From Methanomassiliicoccales archaeon (lineage in GTDB: Archaea; Thermoplasmatota; Thermoplasmata; SG8-5): a stretch of 9,857 nt of DNA. Positions 8,501 through 9,857 of the stretch are shown here, piece by piece (the stretch's first letter is position 1; each line of letters opens with the position of its first letter). The notes beneath the pieces were generated by a model. That model was given only the letters and a program-made list of their open reading frames with translations. It was not told the DNA's origin and made no database searches. The stretch covers positions 1-9,857 of the forward strand of contig DAOVXH010000052.1 of NCBI GenBank assembly GCA_030636255.1, read 5' to 3'. The position numbers were made by a program, and so were the translations under genes.

Positions 8501-9857
8501 TCACCATTGATGGAATTTCAAGCACTGTTATAGTTAACTTTGTAGGAACTCCAAGCATGGCCGACGTAGCCCTGAGGATTCAGAATGCCATAAGGGCATT
8601 AGCCCTCAATGATGGATACAATGGTTCTGTTGTGGAATATCATGTTGACGCAACCAGGTTCACCATAATGTCAGGAAACGTTACCCTTGGCCCAATATCT
8701 TCAGTAGAGGTTACTCGCAATATCGACTTTGGAGTAACTGTAGATATCTCTGGAGAGACAGAGGTCACCAACAGGTTTGGATTGGACATGGCAGTCAATG
8801 GAACTTCTGTACAGGGTACAGATGGTTCATGGCTACTCAGGAAATGGTTCGTGGATGTCAAGTCAGAACAGGAGAGTAATGGAGAATCGATTCCATACAC
8901 TGATTACGAGCTCAGGAACTATGCCGGCGCACTAGTAGCATCCGGAACAACAGGTATTGATGGTCACGCACCATGGATACCAGTGAACGAGTACCTTCAG
9001 AATGTCCCTGGAATGACTTACTACACACCACATGAACTAACAGCCTCCAAGGGACCAGCAACAGGTATAACTGTTCCTCCACCATTGATAGACACCAGCA
9101 AGGTAGTTATTGTGCAATTGGACTATATTTCACAACCACCAGTAGCAGATGCAGGTTCAGATATCTCTGTTAATGAGAGCAAGAACTTCACTCTGGATGG
9201 TTCTGATTCCACAGATGACTACTTCATTGTCAGCTGGAACTGGAGTTGTGCTTCAGCTAATATCACCGTTTCTGGTGAGACAGCGACCGCTTCAATCGCA
9301 TTACCAGGCGATTACCTGTTCGAGCTTACCGTGACAGATGTTGAAGGCTATTCAGACACAGCCAATGTGACAGTATCTGTGATTGACGTTTTCGAACCTG
9401 TTGCAGATGCAGGAGATGACCAGACAGTCAATGAGGACACAGAAATGGAGTTTGATGGTTCTGGAAGCACAGATATCGCAGGAATCGGCAATTACACTTG
9501 GACCTTTGGTTCAGTGACGCTTTACGGCGAGCAACCAGTCTACACATTCCCACAGCCAGGTGTTTACAATGTAACACTAACAGTAAGTGACCCCACAGGC
9601 AATACAGGCACAGATACAGTTGTCATAACCATTCTGGACATAACAGACCCAGTTGCAGATGCTGGTGTTGGAAGTGATTGTGCAGAATGCTTAACAGTTA
9701 TATTCGATGGCTCTGACAGCAGTGACAATGTCGGAATTGTAAGTTATATCTGGACATTCAACGATGGCGCAAATGACATAGTTCTATCTGGTGCTTTACT
9801 CAACTACTCATTTACATTGTTAGGTAACAAAACCATAACCCTGACATGCACAGATGC
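5557..9857 (+). CDS. Giant secreted beta-helix protein with a phage-tail-like module and PKD domains, open at the right edge
   Basis: This uninterrupted reading frame gives 1433 residues and has no stop before the window ends. Residues 1-28 are a signal peptide (MNKR, a Met/Val/Ala-rich core, likely cleavage after VAA). About 45-960 is right-handed beta-helix, rich in N-x-S/T sequons, with a central zone of GG-x-x-[RK]-[IL] coils (410-708). Residues 978-1088 resemble a module found in phage tail sheath/DUF3383-type proteins. About 1090-1190 is an extracellular linker domain with ASGTTGIDGHAPWIPVNEY followed by YYTPHELTAS, a pattern I associate with archaeal surface proteins. PKD domains begin at about 1194, 1281 and 1365 (each with VADAG and then a W-x-[WF] strand), the last cut by the edge. 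The first 120 residues align with the preceding gene, so the two are paralogues. The anchor is not visible and presumably lies downstream. Likely a surface adhesin or structural protein; no enzymatic site was identified. Confidence 0.9.
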   Translation, partial: MNKRIGAMVMVLAMVCMAFGNASILVAASPGPVNETNDLVWIGDQAIGADVTYTDEVIYLTGNITIQNDATLTLVNTTIVMNSSVIQKYHLEILGGGELDMNTGSIIQANLTGNYYFWVRNTATMTLDESEIHGVGNNSNFPLDDLGGIWIESNDVSLTDSLIADCEHGLIFDSRFPAVLSGNNISDNNGVGMAILAQSNPGYNITGRTITDNNFINNGLHAIFMNATDIEVTFHNLNISGNDFGLSVIANNTAEVTMYNCEFWDNDGSYNNDDSNGSVLYVLTDNGTTTVTVYDNLLVDNGCGGVMVGYHWNDWWRSNETDVHMHNNTLIGTYYAGHQFQARNDLDAKVVDNILRGLASNDDGDGFNIGTHKHNSALCDADHYVPGNLTLEFSRNHANYLEPSEMVEVGGFLRTGAYYYMDATIVGNFLTGGRYIGGVIKLGTDEADSVPGSNMGELLKLKAYVADNEIRFLYDAGTDTDKGGCFDFNVMDDADVTVVNNRYYVEENGNQGFGVITITSSRDDYSSPLQWVNATITGNEIIANCMDNSNFGGFIRIEAEKNVNAVIKENILKFKDPSLYGEGAGGFIRISPVSGWNGDPDIGGLCDNITVDISDNTIVGIADGSGYLGGIIRLAARYDQHVTIENNDISMYSLYNTVSNGMDIGGVFWIGQWGCDYNTQRIYADINNNHITAIIGDSDNLGGAMRMFADELIDLEMNDNVIQGFQQGGDMVSEDDAKDFGIRIGKHTACLGDNDYFVQVCNETIVSMSNNIFGPGGKNSQVQINADVNMEVDIDSSTFQGAIYDDDTEYDSFWHAHGNGLTLDSWGTMTATITNSKFIDNRGAGLFVNVTDDATLNIENCDVYGNDWHGIYASSLAGRIAGSIIETNVYDNGFDTFDRIGTDGFGGYFRHATFDMENCTFDNPDAEANLDINWDSYITALNVEFDKSTARVENSSGIMYGGIYAEDVSGWWTGIAAGSFNITIDGISSTVIVNFVGTPSMADVALRIQNAIRALALNDGYNGSVVEYHVDATRFTIMSGNVTLGPISSVEVTRNIDFGVTVDISGETEVTNRFGLDMAVNGTSVQGTDGSWLLRKWFVDVKSEQESNGESIPYTDYELRNYAGALVASGTTGIDGHAPWIPVNEYLQNVPGMTYYTPHELTASKGPATGITVPPPLIDTSKVVIVQLDYISQPPVADAGSDISVNESKNFTLDGSDSTDDYFIVSWNWSCASANITVSGETATASIALPGDYLFELTVTDVEGYSDTANVTVSVIDVFEPVADAGDDQTVNEDTEMEFDGSGSTDIAGIGNYTWTFGSVTLYGEQPVYTFPQPGVYNVTLTVSDPTGNTGTDTVVITILDITDPVADAGVGSDCAECLTVIFDGSDSSDNVGIVSYIWTFNDGANDIVLSGALLNYSFTLLGNKTITLTCTD
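6784..7680 (+). repeat. GG-x-x-[RK]-[IL] beta-helix coil repeats
   Basis: Within the second giant protein, residues 410-708 carry a recurring strand: GGFLRT (410), GGVIKL (437), GGCFDF (483), GGFIRI (552), GGFIRI (585), GGIIRL (629), GGVFWI (665) and GGAMRM (702). After most of them comes a second strand of the form V/D-x-[AVI]-x-[IVL]-x-x-N-x-[IL]. Spacing varies from 27 to 69 residues, mostly 33-46, so the unit is about two helix coils with variable loops. The first giant protein has related strands (GGALKI at 410, GGIGLN, GGLGVK). The conserved basic residue after GG is unusual for a beta-helix and may be structural or a ligand-facing position. Confidence 0.65.
8488..8820 (+). other. Module resembling a phage tail sheath/DUF3383-type domain inside the second giant protein
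   Basis: Residues 978-1088 break the beta-helix pattern. They read GSFNITIDGISSTVIVNF, then MADVALRIQNAIRAL, then VEYHVDATRFTIMSG, then PISSVEV, then RFGLDMAVNGTSVQG. From memory this follows the order of a module common in phage tail sheath-like (DUF3383-type) and some bacterial surface proteins: F-x-[VI]-x-[IV]-DG, an A-x-x-IQ-x-A-[IL] helix, a [VT]-x-Y-x-x-x-x-x-RF-x-[IV]-x-SG strand, SS-[IV], LGL-T, and a closing QG. A distant similarity to the flagellar hook IN motif is also possible. The match is by eye and needs a profile search. Confidence 0.5.
9136..9857 (+). repeat. PKD domain array, at least three copies
   Basis: Residues 1194-1278, 1281-1363 and 1365 to the window edge are consecutive PKD domains. 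Each opens with P-V-ADAG and continues with a DGS-[DG]-S-[ST]-D stretch. The central strand is SWNWSC in the first copy, YTWTFG in the second and YIWTFNDG in the third. The first two close with L-TV-[ST]-D and a T-x-x-V-x-[IV] strand. PKD domains are beta-sandwich spacers common in archaeal surface proteins. They probably extend the beta-helix head away from the cell. Confidence 0.9.

Noticed and set aside
1244..9857. Polysaccharide lyase, pectinase or epimerase function for the beta-helix proteins
   Set aside because: The fold is shared with such enzymes, but no conserved catalytic Asp/Lys/Arg arrangement could be picked out by eye, so no enzyme name is given.

Overview
The window looks archaeal, most likely from the Thermoplasmata/Euryarchaeota side. 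Both large plus-strand genes are preceded by GGTGAT, complementary to the 3' end of archaeal 16S rRNA. All three genes have TATA-like boxes at archaeal spacing rather than bacterial -35/-10 elements. The large secreted proteins combine beta-helix repeats with PKD, FN3 or Ig-like domains and very dense N-glycosylation sequons, and one ends in a single membrane anchor, as archaeal cell-surface proteins often do. The lineage is an inference from style; no marker gene is present.

Layout: (1) 1-771, minus strand: the N-terminal 257 residues of a multi-membrane-span permease of the ArsP_1/DUF318 type, cut by the left edge. (2) 772-1037: a divergent intergenic region with a TATA-like box for each flanking gene. 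(3) 1038-5426, plus strand: a complete 1462-residue secreted protein with signal peptide, long right-handed beta-helix, carboxypeptidase-regulatory-like domain, two tandem duplicated Ig-like modules, an FN3 domain, one membrane span and an acidic cytoplasmic tail. (4) 5427-5556: a short gap with an AT-rich promoter. (5) 5557-9857, plus strand: a second giant secreted protein, open at the right edge (1433 residues visible), with signal peptide, beta-helix, a module resembling one found in phage tail sheath/DUF3383 proteins, an extracellular linker domain and at least three PKD domains.

The two giant proteins are diverged tandem paralogues. Their N-termini align over about 80 residues and they share beta-helix coil motifs, but their C-terminal halves differ completely. 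They probably sit on the cell surface as adhesins, carbohydrate-interacting proteins or parts of the outer layer; no catalytic residues could be assigned. The permease is divergently transcribed and there is no visible functional link to them. I see no RNA genes, CRISPR arrays, insertion sequences or origins.
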